A DNA stretch of 64,000 nucleotides from Capniomyces stellatus (GCA_001661515.1 LUVW01000019.1:248001-312000); one strand, 5' to 3'; shown: positions 46,501 through 57,240, numbered from the stretch's first letter. Notes: generated by a model from the letters alone, not told the origin. Made by a program: numbers and translations.

Positions 46501-49500
46501 CTATGACCACAGAATATTCAAGGTCTTTCTTCGGACCAAAGGCACAGCAACCAAACAACCAACCAACAGGGCCAAACTAGTCAATACCAAGTTAACCTTG
46601 CTAAAATTGGCACCCAACTGATCAAACTCACCACTGGTAGTCACCTCGCTCAAGTAGACATCAAGCCCGTAGACAAGAACCAAGCCAGTAGACTCTAGCC
46701 CAGTTCCAACAGTTTTGATTGCAGAGGCCTTAAATACCTTTTGGTCATAAGTCATCATGCGCTTTTCGTCGATTGGGACAAGGCCTTGGGAAGGTGGCAT
46801 TCCGCTCAGCAGTTCCAGCTCGGTTGGATGCCTGTTGTTTGGGTTTGGTTTTCTTGGGTCTATTGAGGCATACGGAATGGTTATTACAGGCTGGTTCTTG
46901 AGAGCCAAAACTATATCCTGGACAGAAATCTGGTTGTGGGTTCTTGTCAACCCCAGGGCACTTGGGGGCTCAGACAGAGCAAAGGACTGAGACGTGACAA
47001 ACGGAACAAAAGTCTCGTATGAACTGTAGTTATCAGTAGTGATTCTGGTATCTGGAACCTCGGACTCAAACATTTCAAAGCTCACCATATTCCACCCGCT
47101 CTGCACTCCACTCTGCACTCCACTGCCTACATCTTCTTGCTTGCTGCCGGCCTTTTGGTAGTAATAGTAAACCCCCCAGTTCTCGGAGATCACCACGTTT
47201 GGTGTGTTAGTAGCCAAATCGGCACCCTCCACCAACGCCTGCTCGTGGCTGGCGCTGTACAGCATCTTTCCTGAAACCCTGTCAATCACATTCACTGTCA
47301 GCCCCAGATCGCCCAGCTTTGACCCTACCAAAATCACCATTGCGTTTGGGTTCAGGTACTTGTACAAAACCTTCCGGTTCCGCAGCACTTTTCCTATGCT
47401 AGCCACCCTCATCTCTGCCGCCAGCTGCTCCGTCTTTATCACCTGACCATCGATTTTTCCCAAGTCCATTTCCCACACTTGCGCTGTTTTTGTCATGTCG
47501 CTTGAATCGATCTTATACCCCACTACCCTTGTGCTTCCCGCTTGGTCTCCATCAACCAGAACCAAGTTTTCTGAAATCTTTTTGATTTGTTCTTTTGAAG
47601 ACTCGTTGTTTGGCCAAACACTCAGCGTCATTTCCGTCATTTCTCCACTTTCCTTTCCCTTTTCCTTGCCTGCTCCTTTCTCGCTTGCTATCAGCAACAC
47701 CCTTTGGCTGCTTTCCTCTTCAACCGCGTTTGTCATAACCACCTTCTTTGCTATTAGCCCCAACCCTCCACTCATTCCGCGCACAACTTCTCCTGTCAGC
47801 CCATCAAGCGTGACCAGAACCGTCACCGCCTTCCCATCTACGTTTCTGGATTTGCCTACCACTACCACCAATGGGCTTACATTCTTTGTTCCTGCTCTTG
47901 TCACGTGGATTCCGCTCAGTTCTATCCAATCGTTTTGGTTGATTGATAGCGACTCTCTGGCCACTTCAAACACGTCACCGTCTTTTAGCTGTCTGCCCCA
48001 CACCTTTTTTCCGCCATCCGTGTCGATTGCTGATACGTACCCATGCTTTGAGACGAATACTGCCAGTTTGCTTATTCCAAACTTTTCCTTCTTGCTTCCT
48101 TTACCCTGCTTGCCCGACAAACCACCACTACCACTGCCAAACATGCGTCCGCTGGCTAGCTCGCCTATATGTCTGCTGACTCTGGAAACCAGTGCCTTCA
48201 CCCAGTTGTCTTCCACGTTGCCTATATTTCCTGCCTCCTTCTTCTCCTTTTCCTTCTCAACAAACTCCAGCCCAACCGTTTCCGTCAACGACTCATCGCG
48301 ACACCAGTTTGGCCGAACCTCGGTTTTCTCCTTGGCATTGATCTGGTTGCTGTCCCCCAGCACCCCGCAAACCATTCCGTCCGTGCTCACCACTAGCACC
48401 CGCAGCTCGTCTGGCTTACCTGTTGACACCACTGCCGCTGTCTCGACCCACCCTCTATTCTCGTGGTCCTCAACCGATGTTATTCCCTCCCCAATCACCT
48501 TGCAGTTGTTCCTCACATCCAGCACCTTAAACTGCACCTTTTTGTTTCTTCTTGACATTATCGAAATCAGCTGTCCCTCAGAGTTCAGCACTATCTGCTT
48601 TCTTGACAGGCTTGGGTTTGCTGTTCGGAACTCGGCTACCTTGTCAAACTTTGGCTCTCCCTCCTCCTCAAACAGTCGCCCCAAAACCATCTTGTGTCTT
48701 CCCTCAATCGTATACGTCAGCCCAAGCAGTGGCGATTGCCCCTCAACCTCAATCCCTACCAACGTCGATGTCAACATCATGTCCGGGTCTAGCTCTACCT
48801 GCATCATCTTTGCATGGTACATCCCAAACGGTACCTGCTTATACCCTAATCGGTGAAGTCTCCAAACAATATCCCCATCCTCCCTCCATATCATATACGC
48901 GTCGGTTTTGCCTCCGCTAAGAATCGCAAAGTCTGGACTATCCAGGTACTGCCCTGCCGCTGCTTGGTAGCTGCTCTTCTGCTCCCCATTTTCTCCCAGC
49001 AGCTGAACCACCCTAATGTGCTTCTTCCCGCTCGTATCATTTCCCAGCACATAAACCATCCCCTTATCCAAAACTAATTTTCCATACTGTCCCTCTTTAG
49101 CATCTAGCTCTGTCTCCCATTCCGCCTCCCCGTTTTCATAGTTTACGCTAGATACCGAGTTTCCCATCAACAACACCAACTTATCCCTTACATCTTCTAC
49201 AACCGCATCCCCCATCCATCCTCCTTCCTCTCCTTTACCGCTATATTCCCATTTCAGCTTACCCGTACTCGAATCCCACAATCTTGCCAATCTGTTCTTG
49301 TTTCCAGAAATACTCAACACATCCTCATTAACGTACTTTATCACTTTTATCTCATCCAAGTCCTCAAATACCTGTCTCCATTCAACTGCTCCAGTGTCAA
49401 TATTTAATGACGCCAAAACATTCTTCTCTGTTAACACTACCAAGCTTCCTCCCTTAATCTTGCTGCTTGATATTGTAAATTTCGGCTTTCCAATCAACGA

Positions 49501-49620
49501 CTTGTGCCAATCTATCTTTCCTACCTGGTCTTCATACAGCCCCAAAACAACTCCCACCATCCCCAGCCCTACCAACGCTGTCTTGGCAAGATTGCTTTTC
49601 AATCCTTTCAAAAAGTACAT
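46501..49620 (-). CDS. EMC1: EMC1, ER membrane protein complex subunit 1
   Basis: An intronless gene of 1039 residues. An N-terminal hydrophobic signal (about 13-28) is followed by GLYEDQVGKIDWHKSLIG, the conserved entry to the EMC1 luminal domain. PQQ-like beta-propeller repeats follow (for example GAVEWRQVF, LVVLTEKNVLASLN, GYVSAIDTDGGKKVWGRQL). The C-terminal conserved region contains IPYASIDPRKPN, LVPIDEKRMMTYDQKV, the segment SGEFDQL, and one transmembrane helix (about 1008-1028) with a short basic tail RRKTLNILWS. The EMC inserts tail-anchored and polytopic membrane proteins in the ER; EMC1 is its largest luminal subunit and anchors the complex. Length is normal for the family (about 900-1000). 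A Lys/Gly/Ser-rich insert lies near 440-510. Confidence 0.93.
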   Translation of the reverse strand: MYFLKGLKSNLAKTALVGLGMVGVVLGLYEDQVGKIDWHKSLIGKPKFTISSSKIKGGSLVVLTEKNVLASLNIDTGAVEWRQVFEDLDEIKVIKYVNEDVLSISGNKNRLARLWDSSTGKLKWEYSGKGEEGGWMGDAVVEDVRDKLVLLMGNSVSSVNYENGEAEWETELDAKEGQYGKLVLDKGMVYVLGNDTSGKKHIRVVQLLGENGEQKSSYQAAAGQYLDSPDFAILSGGKTDAYMIWREDGDIVWRLHRLGYKQVPFGMYHAKMMQVELDPDMMLTSTLVGIEVEGQSPLLGLTYTIEGRHKMVLGRLFEEEGEPKFDKVAEFRTANPSLSRKQIVLNSEGQLISIMSRRNKKVQFKVLDVRNNCKVIGEGITSVEDHENRGWVETAAVVSTGKPDELRVLVVSTDGMVCGVLGDSNQINAKEKTEVRPNWCRDESLTETVGLEFVEKEKEKKEAGNIGNVEDNWVKALVSRVSRHIGELASGRMFGSGSGGLSGKQGKGSKKEKFGISKLAVFVSKHGYVSAIDTDGGKKVWGRQLKDGDVFEVARESLSINQNDWIELSGIHVTRAGTKNVSPLVVVVGKSRNVDGKAVTVLVTLDGLTGEVVRGMSGGLGLIAKKVVMTNAVEEESSQRVLLIASEKGAGKEKGKESGEMTEMTLSVWPNNESSKEQIKKISENLVLVDGDQAGSTRVVGYKIDSSDMTKTAQVWEMDLGKIDGQVIKTEQLAAEMRVASIGKVLRNRKVLYKYLNPNAMVILVGSKLGDLGLTVNVIDRVSGKMLYSASHEQALVEGADLATNTPNVVISENWGVYYYYQKAGSKQEDVGSGVQSGVQSGWNMVSFEMFESEVPDTRITTDNYSSYETFVPFVTSQSFALSEPPSALGLTRTHNQISVQDIVLALKNQPVITIPYASIDPRKPNPNNRHPTELELLSGMPPSQGLVPIDEKRMMTYDQKVFKASAIKTVGTGLESTGLVLVYGLDVYLSEVTTSGEFDQLGANFSKVNLVLTSLALLVGCLVAVPLVRRKTLNILWS

Positions 49621-50930
49621 GACTTTACTTTCTTCTTATTCCAAATCTTATTCCAAATCTACTTTTCTGCTTTTCTACTTTTTCGTCACTCTTTTTTACT
49701 TTACTATAGTATTTACGGCACTTACTATATATTAAGCGAGTATACGTAAAATCTGACGTTGTATGACCAAATATTGTTTACTTTTTTCTCTTGCCACTTT
49801 TACTATATTCGCCATTATCTTACTATTCATTCGTTTACTTTTCTTATTAATTTTTTCCTTACTTTTCTATTTCCAAGAATTTGTTTTACCAACACGAATC
49901 AAATCACCACCCGTTTTACTCGCCTGTTTTTTTTTCTTCTTTTCTTTTCGCTTCGCTTTGTGTAAATCCAATAGTTGGTAAAATCAAATCAATTTTATCG
50001 AAAAAATGAAAATGAAAATCCATACAGTTTTATCGGTTTTTATTTTGTTGACTTGGTCCAAGTGGTAAGAGAGCGGATCTGCGTTCTACCATTCGTTGTA
50101 TGTTTTTTTTTTGTGTTTTTTAACAATTCGATATTTACCATTTACTTTCTCTTAAACTCGTATAACTGTTAATCTATATTCAAAGACGGTTAACTTAATT
50201 TTCTCACCTCTCGTTTATACATCTTATATATCCACAATCTCCGCCCCATCGCCTCATTCTGTTATTTTGGACTGAAACTAACATAGGTTATAAATACTAT
50301 CGAATTTTAGCCACGATATACCGTCCCACTGATCATTTCAAAAACAATCCACTCGCTATAATCAATTTTAACAACTATACAAGCTCTTAACTTGCCAGTA
50401 TCTGCGTAATCGGTTATTCAGCTTTCACAAAAGTGTACATATACACGCGCTCGTTTTCTATTTTATTTTTAACTGTATACTAACAGTGTTTTGGATACTG
50501 CCACTATTTAACTGTTATACCTCTTGCTCTCATGTTTTTTTTTTTTACTTGCTCTCATGTTTAATTTTCGGAATAATGGCTACTTTGTTCGGCGGTAATT
50601 GATTTTTATTTACATTTTTATTCCGGATATTAATGTATGGCATCTATTCTTTACTACCCCCTATGACTGTGCTTGCTAAACCCAACCTCATGTGAATAAA
50701 TATGTATTACTAGTGTCAAACATGCTTACGATGACCGCATTGTTTACAGATAGTATCCGCTTTTTTTTTTACCTTGTGATTCTCTGACGGTATCTTGAGT
50801 CAAAGTTGGGGTTCCTTCAATATTATAATAAAGCCAATAGGAATTTTTTTAAAAAAAAAACTTCAAAATCCGATGAAGAATTTTATCTTCAAGTAACTAA
50901 GCATCACTTTTTTTTTAATTGAAATAGGTA
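49621..50930. other. Intergenic region with a tRNA-like fragment
   Basis: Upstream region of EMC1, T-rich. At 50053-50110 is a less AT-rich patch with an A-box-like TGGTCCAAGTGGT followed by a run of nine T, resembling the 5' half of a tRNA gene, but without a B box. No protein gene supported. Confidence 0.45.
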
Positions 50931-51317
50931 CTACTTTTTTATTGGAATATTCAGGCACTGTCTTGCTTTAACAGTCATTTGTTTCTGATTTCTAAGAGAG
51001 TGAAGGAGAAAGAGAGAAAGAGAACCTAACATTGCAGACTTGGGGAACAACAGCACCATACACATTGACCCGAGTCTTTTAAATAAGCCGACACACACTT
51101 TTGCACACAATGGGTATTTCAGTAATACCATCATGAACATTTGTTTCTCGCTAAAAAAATAAAAATAAACGGCCACTTTAATACCTTTTGAATCGTCAAC
51201 TACCGATTGTAGAAAAACATCACACCATTGTTGATCTGGAAAAACGGTGCCCACTACTGGCCTCATAGGCAGAGTAGCACCAATGACCACACCAACTAAA
51301 AACACGCTACAGCTCAT
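50931..51317 (-). CDS. Hypothetical small protein with a possible signal peptide
   Basis: An open frame of 128 residues from a true ATG at 51317, longer than expected by chance in this AT-rich stretch. The N-terminus (SVFLVGVVIGATLP) resembles a short signal peptide or membrane anchor; there are six cysteines. A T-rich GT...TTTTTAG stretch inside (about 51187-51152) resembles a mini-intron, but removing it breaks the frame. I do not recognise any family, and there is no supporting neighbour. It may be a chance frame. Confidence 0.25.
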   Translation of the reverse strand: MSCSVFLVGVVIGATLPMRPVVGTVFPDQQWCDVFLQSVVDDSKGIKVAVYFYFFSEKQMFMMVLLKYPLCAKVCVGLFKRLGSMCMVLLFPKSAMLGSLSLFLLHSLRNQKQMTVKARQCLNIPIKK

Positions 51318-52238
51318 ATGCTTACCGCCGTGATTCCGCGTTGTTGCTGTGTTTACAACTCTAATGCTTGATCCAACGTATGCCGTCTATTTTTATATCC
51401 TTGTACTCTCTTGTGTTGATGATCTGTCAATATCTTCACAATGTGAAAGTCTATGTTAACAAAAAAAAAATTCTGTGAAAAAAACCCCTCTACTTTACTT
51501 ACGTTAAACTTCATTTAAAACCAATAAACCGCTTTAATAAAAAAAAATACCAACGAGGCAATAGTTCTGAACTAGTGCCTGCCACATCATACGTTACTAA
51601 TTTGATATTGGTAGAGATCTATTGGAGTTTTTATATATATTTTCGAATTTTGGTATATTTTGCAAACGGATGTTAACCAAAGCTTATTCACCGAGCGTAC
51701 CAATATCCAATAGTAGGGATGTTAAAAACAATATATAATTCACCCTTTATTTTTTTTTATTGAAATATATTCACCCTTTATATTATATTATATTTCTTTT
51801 TTTTATTGCAAGTTTTTACCATGTTCTTAAAATCACTATCGTTTTACATTTGTTTAATGTTATATTATTATTAAAAACTGTTACTTTAGTTTTCATAGTG
51901 GTATTAAAAAAAAGTGTTAGTGCTAGTTTTCAAAAGTTACTTAAGATAGATGTGTTAATAGGATAGAATATTCATATATACACTCGTGTGGGCGCCTTCA
52001 ATTTTTATTTTGTTGAAATAGGTACCATCAATTTATATTTTTATTTTTTTTCATTTTTTTTCATTTTATTTTATTGAAATAGGCGCAATCAATTTTTTAT
52101 TCCAAACAAAATAAAAATAGAATTAGACTTTCTTTAAACAAATTTGCCATTTGCCTAGCCAAAGACCGAGTGTGTACTATTACTGATTTATTTAAACTTG
52201 CAATTTACTATACAAGAAAAATAGAATAAACGTCAAAT
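51318..52238. other. Intergenic region upstream of the first GDSL gene
   Basis: AT-rich with a tail of degenerate direct repeats: TTGAAATAGG(C/T) followed by a short ATCAATTT stretch recurs at about 52013-52030 and 52074-52092, and TATTCACCCTTTAT occurs around 51738 and 51768. No gene supported. Confidence 0.5.
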
Positions 52239-53462
52239 ATGGTTAAAGTCGGACATTTAGTTTATATCTTAAGCATGTTTGGGTGTACCTTTGTAAGTGC
52301 TAAGCCACATGTGCTGGTTTTTGGCGATAGCATGTCTGATATAGGAAACAAATATAAAGTAACCTTGCCTGTCAATTTTTGGAATGGCAGGCTCTCCAAT
52401 GGACCGGCTTGGAGCGAGTACTTGGCTGCGTTTAATAACTACACTCTTATCAACTATGCAGTAGGAGGGGCAGCATCAAACAACACAAGCATCAAGATAC
52501 ACACCAACAAGACAGTTTTGGATACCAGTGTTGTGGAGCAAGTGGGGTCATACATAAACACATTCAAGGGTCTATATTATAAAAGTGCGCTAGAAGATGA
52601 CATTGCTATAATCCAGGGAGGCACAAACGACTTTTTTTACTCGCTAGAAAGTTTTGCTTTAGGCAAAGTTGACGCTGAACAGCTAGTCAACGACTTAGTT
52701 TCTAATACAATACAGCCGCTCAAAGCTTTGGTCGACTTTGGGTACAAAAAGCTGATAGTAATAGACTACTATGATATTTTCCAGCTCCCGCTCATGAAAG
52801 AAAGCGATATCAAGCTTGCAGAAAACGTCACCAACAAAATCAGGCTGGCCAACACCAAGCTCTACAAAGCACTAAGCAGCGACTGCATTACTAAAGACTC
52901 CCGTATCACATGGGTAAAAACCATAAGCTTTTTCGATCTATTCAACAATATACCTCACCCCAGGCTCACAGAGAAGTTGGGAATATCCAACAGCATAGCT
53001 CCATGTAACCCCATAATAGACTTCAAACTGGTCTCTTCGTGCGAAAACTCAGACGACCACCTTTACTACGACTTTGCCCACCCAAACACTCGAATCCATG
53101 CTTTATTTGGGGCTGCATTCTCAGAGTTGATTCGACTTGGTTCATTTGAGGCCACTGTGCCAAAATTGATCGACCTTGCTGACAAGTACGAGCTGTCTAG
53201 ATACGGCGGACTAATGAATGACTTGTATTACCCAAACTCCTCCAAAACCGGCATTATAAAAATAGAGGGATATAATTTAGAAAACACCCTTAAGAATCTA
53301 GACAAGATAGTCAAAAACAAAAACTCCAAAGTGCTGAAAAAGCTAAAAGCGATTGTTTACAGTGTATACAAATATGCACCAAGTCTTGGGTTTTACGATA
53401 ATTTTTTAATTATAGCTGTTTTAATACTTTCGTTATATTTAGTCAAACGCAAAAATATATAG
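52239..53462 (+). CDS. GDSL-family esterase/lipase, secreted or membrane-anchored
   Basis: An intronless gene of 407 residues with a signal peptide (cleavage likely after VSA, residue 21). SGNH/GDSL blocks are intact: FGDSMSD with nucleophile Ser31, the block II Gly in YAVGGAASNN, GGTND (block III, Asn oxyanion) and DFAHPNTRIH (block V, Asp/His pair). This fits the esterases that hydrolyse acyl esters, related to fungal acetylesterases and phospholipase/acyltransferase-type GDSL enzymes. The C-terminus differs from its neighbour: a hydrophobic helix (about 382-402) followed by KRKNI, so it is probably a type I membrane protein; the tail also fits a K-x-K-x-x ER-retrieval pattern. Paralogue of the gene at 55573 (same signal length, NYxxGGAxSNNTS, HPxTRIH). 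Four predicted N-glycosylation sites lie in the N-terminal half. Confidence 0.88.
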   Translation: MVKVGHLVYILSMFGCTFVSAKPHVLVFGDSMSDIGNKYKVTLPVNFWNGRLSNGPAWSEYLAAFNNYTLINYAVGGAASNNTSIKIHTNKTVLDTSVVEQVGSYINTFKGLYYKSALEDDIAIIQGGTNDFFYSLESFALGKVDAEQLVNDLVSNTIQPLKALVDFGYKKLIVIDYYDIFQLPLMKESDIKLAENVTNKIRLANTKLYKALSSDCITKDSRITWVKTISFFDLFNNIPHPRLTEKLGISNSIAPCNPIIDFKLVSSCENSDDHLYYDFAHPNTRIHALFGAAFSELIRLGSFEATVPKLIDLADKYELSRYGGLMNDLYYPNSSKTGIIKIEGYNLENTLKNLDKIVKNKNSKVLKKLKAIVYSVYKYAPSLGFYDNFLIIAVLILSLYLVKRKNI

Positions 53463-55572
53463 TCGGAAAAAAAAAATTCAATAAAAAAAATAAATATATA
53501 ATTGGCATAGCACAGAACACATATAATTGGCCCAGATAAGAGATTCTGGATATAACAATGATAGTAAAGCAATCAAATTTTGCTGTAATAGCACGCCAAG
53601 AACGGGCCTCAGTTTCTCAGTACCACCAAATTGTCTCATGAACAGGCGTCGGTTGGTCCGAGTAAACCTAGAGCATTATGGCAGCAGAAAGGATGCATGT
53701 CGATCTCAGGGTGTTAGGATCTGGTTTTTTCACTGTTGGATTCGTTGTTAAGCCGCTGGGTAGATAGAACTAATATATTAAGATTCAAGGTTTTGCGATA
53801 TATTTTAAATGGCTGGATGGGTCATTCAACAGTTAACTATGTATGCATATTGCTAAAAGCTGGCTCATATTTGCAAACAAAGCGATATTGTAGATCCCGA
53901 CTGTTGATGAACTTGATAGTTATAGCGTCTCGCTAACCAAATCAAACACTATTTTTTATATTGCTGTTGACTTTTACTGGTGGTTTTATAGTTTGTTTTA
54001 CCGACTTGAAAGGATTATTTGGTGTTTTTTTATTGTTTTAGCTCATTTTGTCAAGTGGGACACATCTCTTGCTTTTAACAAGCCAAGTTTACTGGTAAAC
54101 CACAACACAGCTATTCTGCTAGTACTACAATAAAGGCGTAAATAATATATTGCTATTGGAACAATGTCTCTTCAAAAGTTGTGTCTTCTGGATTTAAAGC
54201 CAATTGCAAAAAAAAAGTCGTGTTGACTTTTTTTTTTTTGCTAATGTATAATTGCCTACAATTATCAATGGCGACTACCCCTTAGACCAGTGTAAAAGTC
54301 CTGATCGTTGACATTCTTTTCACTCTTTCTTTCCTTGCCATTTTTTTTAGAAGAGGTGAGAGTAAGTGTCATTGGTATTTGAATATCCCCCAACAAACAT
54401 ATTCATATGTCAAGTAAATTGCATTTTGGATCGAGTTTGCACAATAATTAATATTGTAGGGGTTTACCAACTAATTATAGAGCTAATTGAGCCGAATTTG
54501 AAATAATGGACAATAAAAGGTATCATGACAGAGTACATTAGTGAAATTGGTAAAGCTAATTGAACCATTTAGTGTCGTTTTCACCAGCTTTTCAAACAAA
54601 TTCGACTAAGCATATATCTTGCAACAGAGTTTGATATTCGTTGGTTGATAATGCTAAAGTTTCTGCCGAAGAATCATTGTGCCATTTAGAGCGATAAAAA
54701 AAAGTAAAATTTTTTTAAAAAAAATTAAATAGATAAATACGGAAAAGCAAAGAAAATGTGTGGTTATTCAGAAAAAAAATTACGAAACGTCCACTTTCAA
54801 ATCGTTTTCACGATTAAAATTAAATAGAGGATTAAGGTCAGAAATCGTAAACAATATTAACAATAAAATAAAACTCCAAGTTGTTTTATTAACTAAACTT
54901 TTTTAAAATCACGCTTACAAAAAAGAGATTTTGCTGCTTTGAATTACTATTTAGGAAAGCAATTAAAACAAAAGACTGGCCTCAAAATAGATAAAATCAA
55001 TAGCAATTTGTAATAAAACCACCGAGTTGATCTAAAGAAATCAAGCTGAACTAGTAAAAACATCGCTTTAAGTGGGTTTCAAAGAAAGTACAAGAACAGA
55101 AATAGTAGAATTATTTTCTGAGAAATCGAACTTAATTTTTTTTTCAATACAGCTTGCCCAATCGCAAGATTTGTATCAAACTTGACTAAAATAAATAAAA
55201 TTGTATTAAATCAATAAAAAATAAAGTAAAATGTGTTAGACCATTAGTCAAAAAGATACCAAACAACAGCACCCCCCCTATCTGATTTGTAATCATTTCA
55301 GCCAGAATGATAGCAAATGTGCGGCTTCTAGTTGAAAAATTGAGATTTGAGCAGTCGCTGTAACCTGAAAAACATTGCCATGTACTAAATTGTGCATCTA
55401 TGTTTTTTTTCTTCTTGAAAAAGAAGGGCAAAATGGGAAAGGCAATATAAAGAGTGCTAAAGTCTAACTATTCGCAATCACAATTATAAAGCGAAAAAAA
55501 ATCCTATCGCTACTCATTATTAAACTATATTACCGACACCCTTTTAACCCGTTAATTAACCTATCCCTTATA
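53463..55572. other. Intergenic region between two GDSL paralogues
   Basis: About 2.1 kb between tandem paralogues. Open frames at 53527-53751 and 53736-53936 begin with non-ATG codons or are unsupported. A T-run occurs at 54227-54239. The stretch before 55573 contains a TATA-like element. No gene supported. Confidence 0.5.
55446..55452 (+). promoter_or_regulatory. Putative TATA box of the second GDSL gene
   Basis: TATAAAG lies 121 bases upstream of the ATG at 55573, following a purine-rich stretch. Assignment is by sequence and position only. Confidence 0.35.
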
Positions 55573-57240
55573 ATGGTAAAGATCAGTATTTTGGTTGCAG
55601 CCATCGGCTCGACTCTTAGCACGCTTGCTAACGCTAAGCCATACGTAGTTGCGTTTGGAAACAGTTTGTCAGACATTGGCAACTTGCCACACTTTACACC
55701 TTACTGGTTTGGTAGATTCTCAAACGGACCAGTTTGGAATGAGTACCTGACCTACAACAACGACTATACCTTGATTAATTATGCATATGGTGGTGCAACA
55801 TCAAACAACACCAGTGTGTTTGTACACTCTGGAGCTAGTGTCAGCATACCAAGCTCTTACGAACAAGTAGATGCCTACATCTCCACCTTCTCTGGACTGT
55901 ACAAGGAAAATGCGTTGAGCGAAGATATTGCTATTGTCGAAATCGGAGGAAACGACTTTTTAAATGCTATGCCAAAGTTGGCGGCTGGTGCCATTGACAA
56001 GACCGCCTTTACAGACGACTTGGTCGAAAACATTGCTGGTGCGATTAAAAAGCTAACCAACTTTGGATATAAAAAAGTAATTGTTACTGATATCCCAAAC
56101 ATTGCAAAGGCCCCGGGAACAGCTGGACTGAGTGCCGCAGCCATTACAAACGTTGCAGGATACTTAGATGAAGCCAATGCCAAGATCAGAAGCATCCTGA
56201 CTGGAGGAGCCTTTGTTGCCGAGAATAGTGCCACCTGGATTAGACTGTTGAGCTTGAACGATTTAGGCAACACTGTACTAAGCAGCGCAACCGTTTTGTC
56301 TGCATTGAACATCAAAGACGGTCTCAGCGGATGCCACATGGGAACCAACAGCTGCACCAACCCAGATGATCTTGCTTACTTTGATTCTGTACACCCTACA
56401 ACTCGCATCCACTCCTTGGTAGGTGCATTTGCTGCTGAATTGATCAACAACAATATGCAAATCAACGAGGCAAATGCTTTGGCATTGATTGCAAAGTACA
56501 AGTTGGTTGAAGTAAGCGGAGCCAAAACACCATTGTATACCGCTGACTCATTGACTACCGGTGCCTTGAACATTTCAGAATACAATATTGCAAATGCTAA
56601 CGCAAACAAGGCCCTTTTGGCCAAGAACAAGAATGATGAGGTTTATGGCGCGACAACCACAACTACCACCAGCGCAGATTATAGCACAATCACAACTACC
56701 ACCAATGCAGGTTATAGCACAATCACAACCACAACACCAGCTTACCCAGTCGCTACAACCACAACACCAGCTTATCCAACTGTTACTCCAGTTGTTACAA
56801 CTATTGGATACAAGACCACAACACCAGCTTACCCAGCCGCTACAACCACAACGCCAGCTTATCCAACTGTTACTCCAGTTGTTACAACTATTGGATACAA
56901 GACCACAACACCAGTTTACACAACCGCAGCACCAGTTGTCACAACCATAGGATATAAAACCGTCACCATCGTCACAACATCAGTATACGATACCACCACA
57001 AAGGCTGTCACAACTGCTGTCTATGACACTGCTGCCCCAATAATCACAACTGTGTATGTCACTCCTAACCCAGCTGCAACCGTCACCGCTCAATACAGCA
57101 CTGCTCCAATTGTCACAACCATTTATGTCGCTCCTAAACCAACCACCACTGCCGCTGCCCCAGTAGTAGTTGTAACTGTCAACGTACCCAAATGCGAGGT
57201 ACAACCTGCTGAGGTAGTAACCGTAACTGCTGCATACTAA
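55573..57240 (+). CDS. Secreted GDSL-type esterase-like protein with Thr/Tyr/Pro repeat tail
   Basis: An intronless gene of 555 residues. A signal peptide (cleavage after ANA, residue 21) precedes a GDSL-like domain (22-350). Block I reads FGNSLSD: the nucleophile Ser31 is kept but the preceding Asp is Asn, unlike its paralogue (FGDSMSD). Block III is IGGND and block V DSVHPTTRIH, so Ser, Asn, Asp and His are present and activity remains possible. From about 360 the protein becomes a Thr/Tyr/Val/Pro-rich, probably heavily O-glycosylated stalk built from 29-residue repeats (TTTTPAYPTVTPVVTTIGYK) and looser TTxYxT units, typical of fungal wall proteins. There is one Cys near the C-terminus and no hydrophobic GPI-type tail, so covalent wall attachment by GPI is unlikely. 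Confidence 0.88.
   Translation: MVKISILVAAIGSTLSTLANAKPYVVAFGNSLSDIGNLPHFTPYWFGRFSNGPVWNEYLTYNNDYTLINYAYGGATSNNTSVFVHSGASVSIPSSYEQVDAYISTFSGLYKENALSEDIAIVEIGGNDFLNAMPKLAAGAIDKTAFTDDLVENIAGAIKKLTNFGYKKVIVTDIPNIAKAPGTAGLSAAAITNVAGYLDEANAKIRSILTGGAFVAENSATWIRLLSLNDLGNTVLSSATVLSALNIKDGLSGCHMGTNSCTNPDDLAYFDSVHPTTRIHSLVGAFAAELINNNMQINEANALALIAKYKLVEVSGAKTPLYTADSLTTGALNISEYNIANANANKALLAKNKNDEVYGATTTTTTSADYSTITTTTNAGYSTITTTTPAYPVATTTTPAYPTVTPVVTTIGYKTTTPAYPAATTTTPAYPTVTPVVTTIGYKTTTPVYTTAAPVVTTIGYKTVTIVTTSVYDTTTKAVTTAVYDTAAPIITTVYVTPNPAATVTAQYSTAPIVTTIYVAPKPTTTAAAPVVVVTVNVPKCEVQPAEVVTVTAAY
56737..56940 (+). repeat. 87-bp in-frame tandem repeat in the GDSL protein tail
   Basis: Unit 1 at 56737-56823 and unit 2 at 56824-56910 differ at only a few bases; a third, diverged unit follows from 56911. 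Each encodes 29 residues ending VVTTIGYKTT. Confidence 0.85.

Noticed and set aside
46361..46558. Frame with a poly-Pro stretch across the second N gap
   Set aside because: Depends on unknown bases within poly-G and overlaps the EMC1 end.
47495..48856. A 453-codon plus-strand open frame opposite EMC1
   Set aside because: It is the antisense of a well-supported EMC1 coding sequence; its Ser/Thr/Pro/Leu-rich composition is what reverse-complemented codons give.
50040..50112. Calling a tRNA gene here
   Set aside because: A-box-like sequence only; no B box, no closing acceptor stem and no plausible anticodon arm.
53527..53936. Two overlapping open frames between the GDSL genes, considered as a LINE relic
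   Set aside because: No reverse-transcriptase, endonuclease or zinc-finger motif could be read in any frame.
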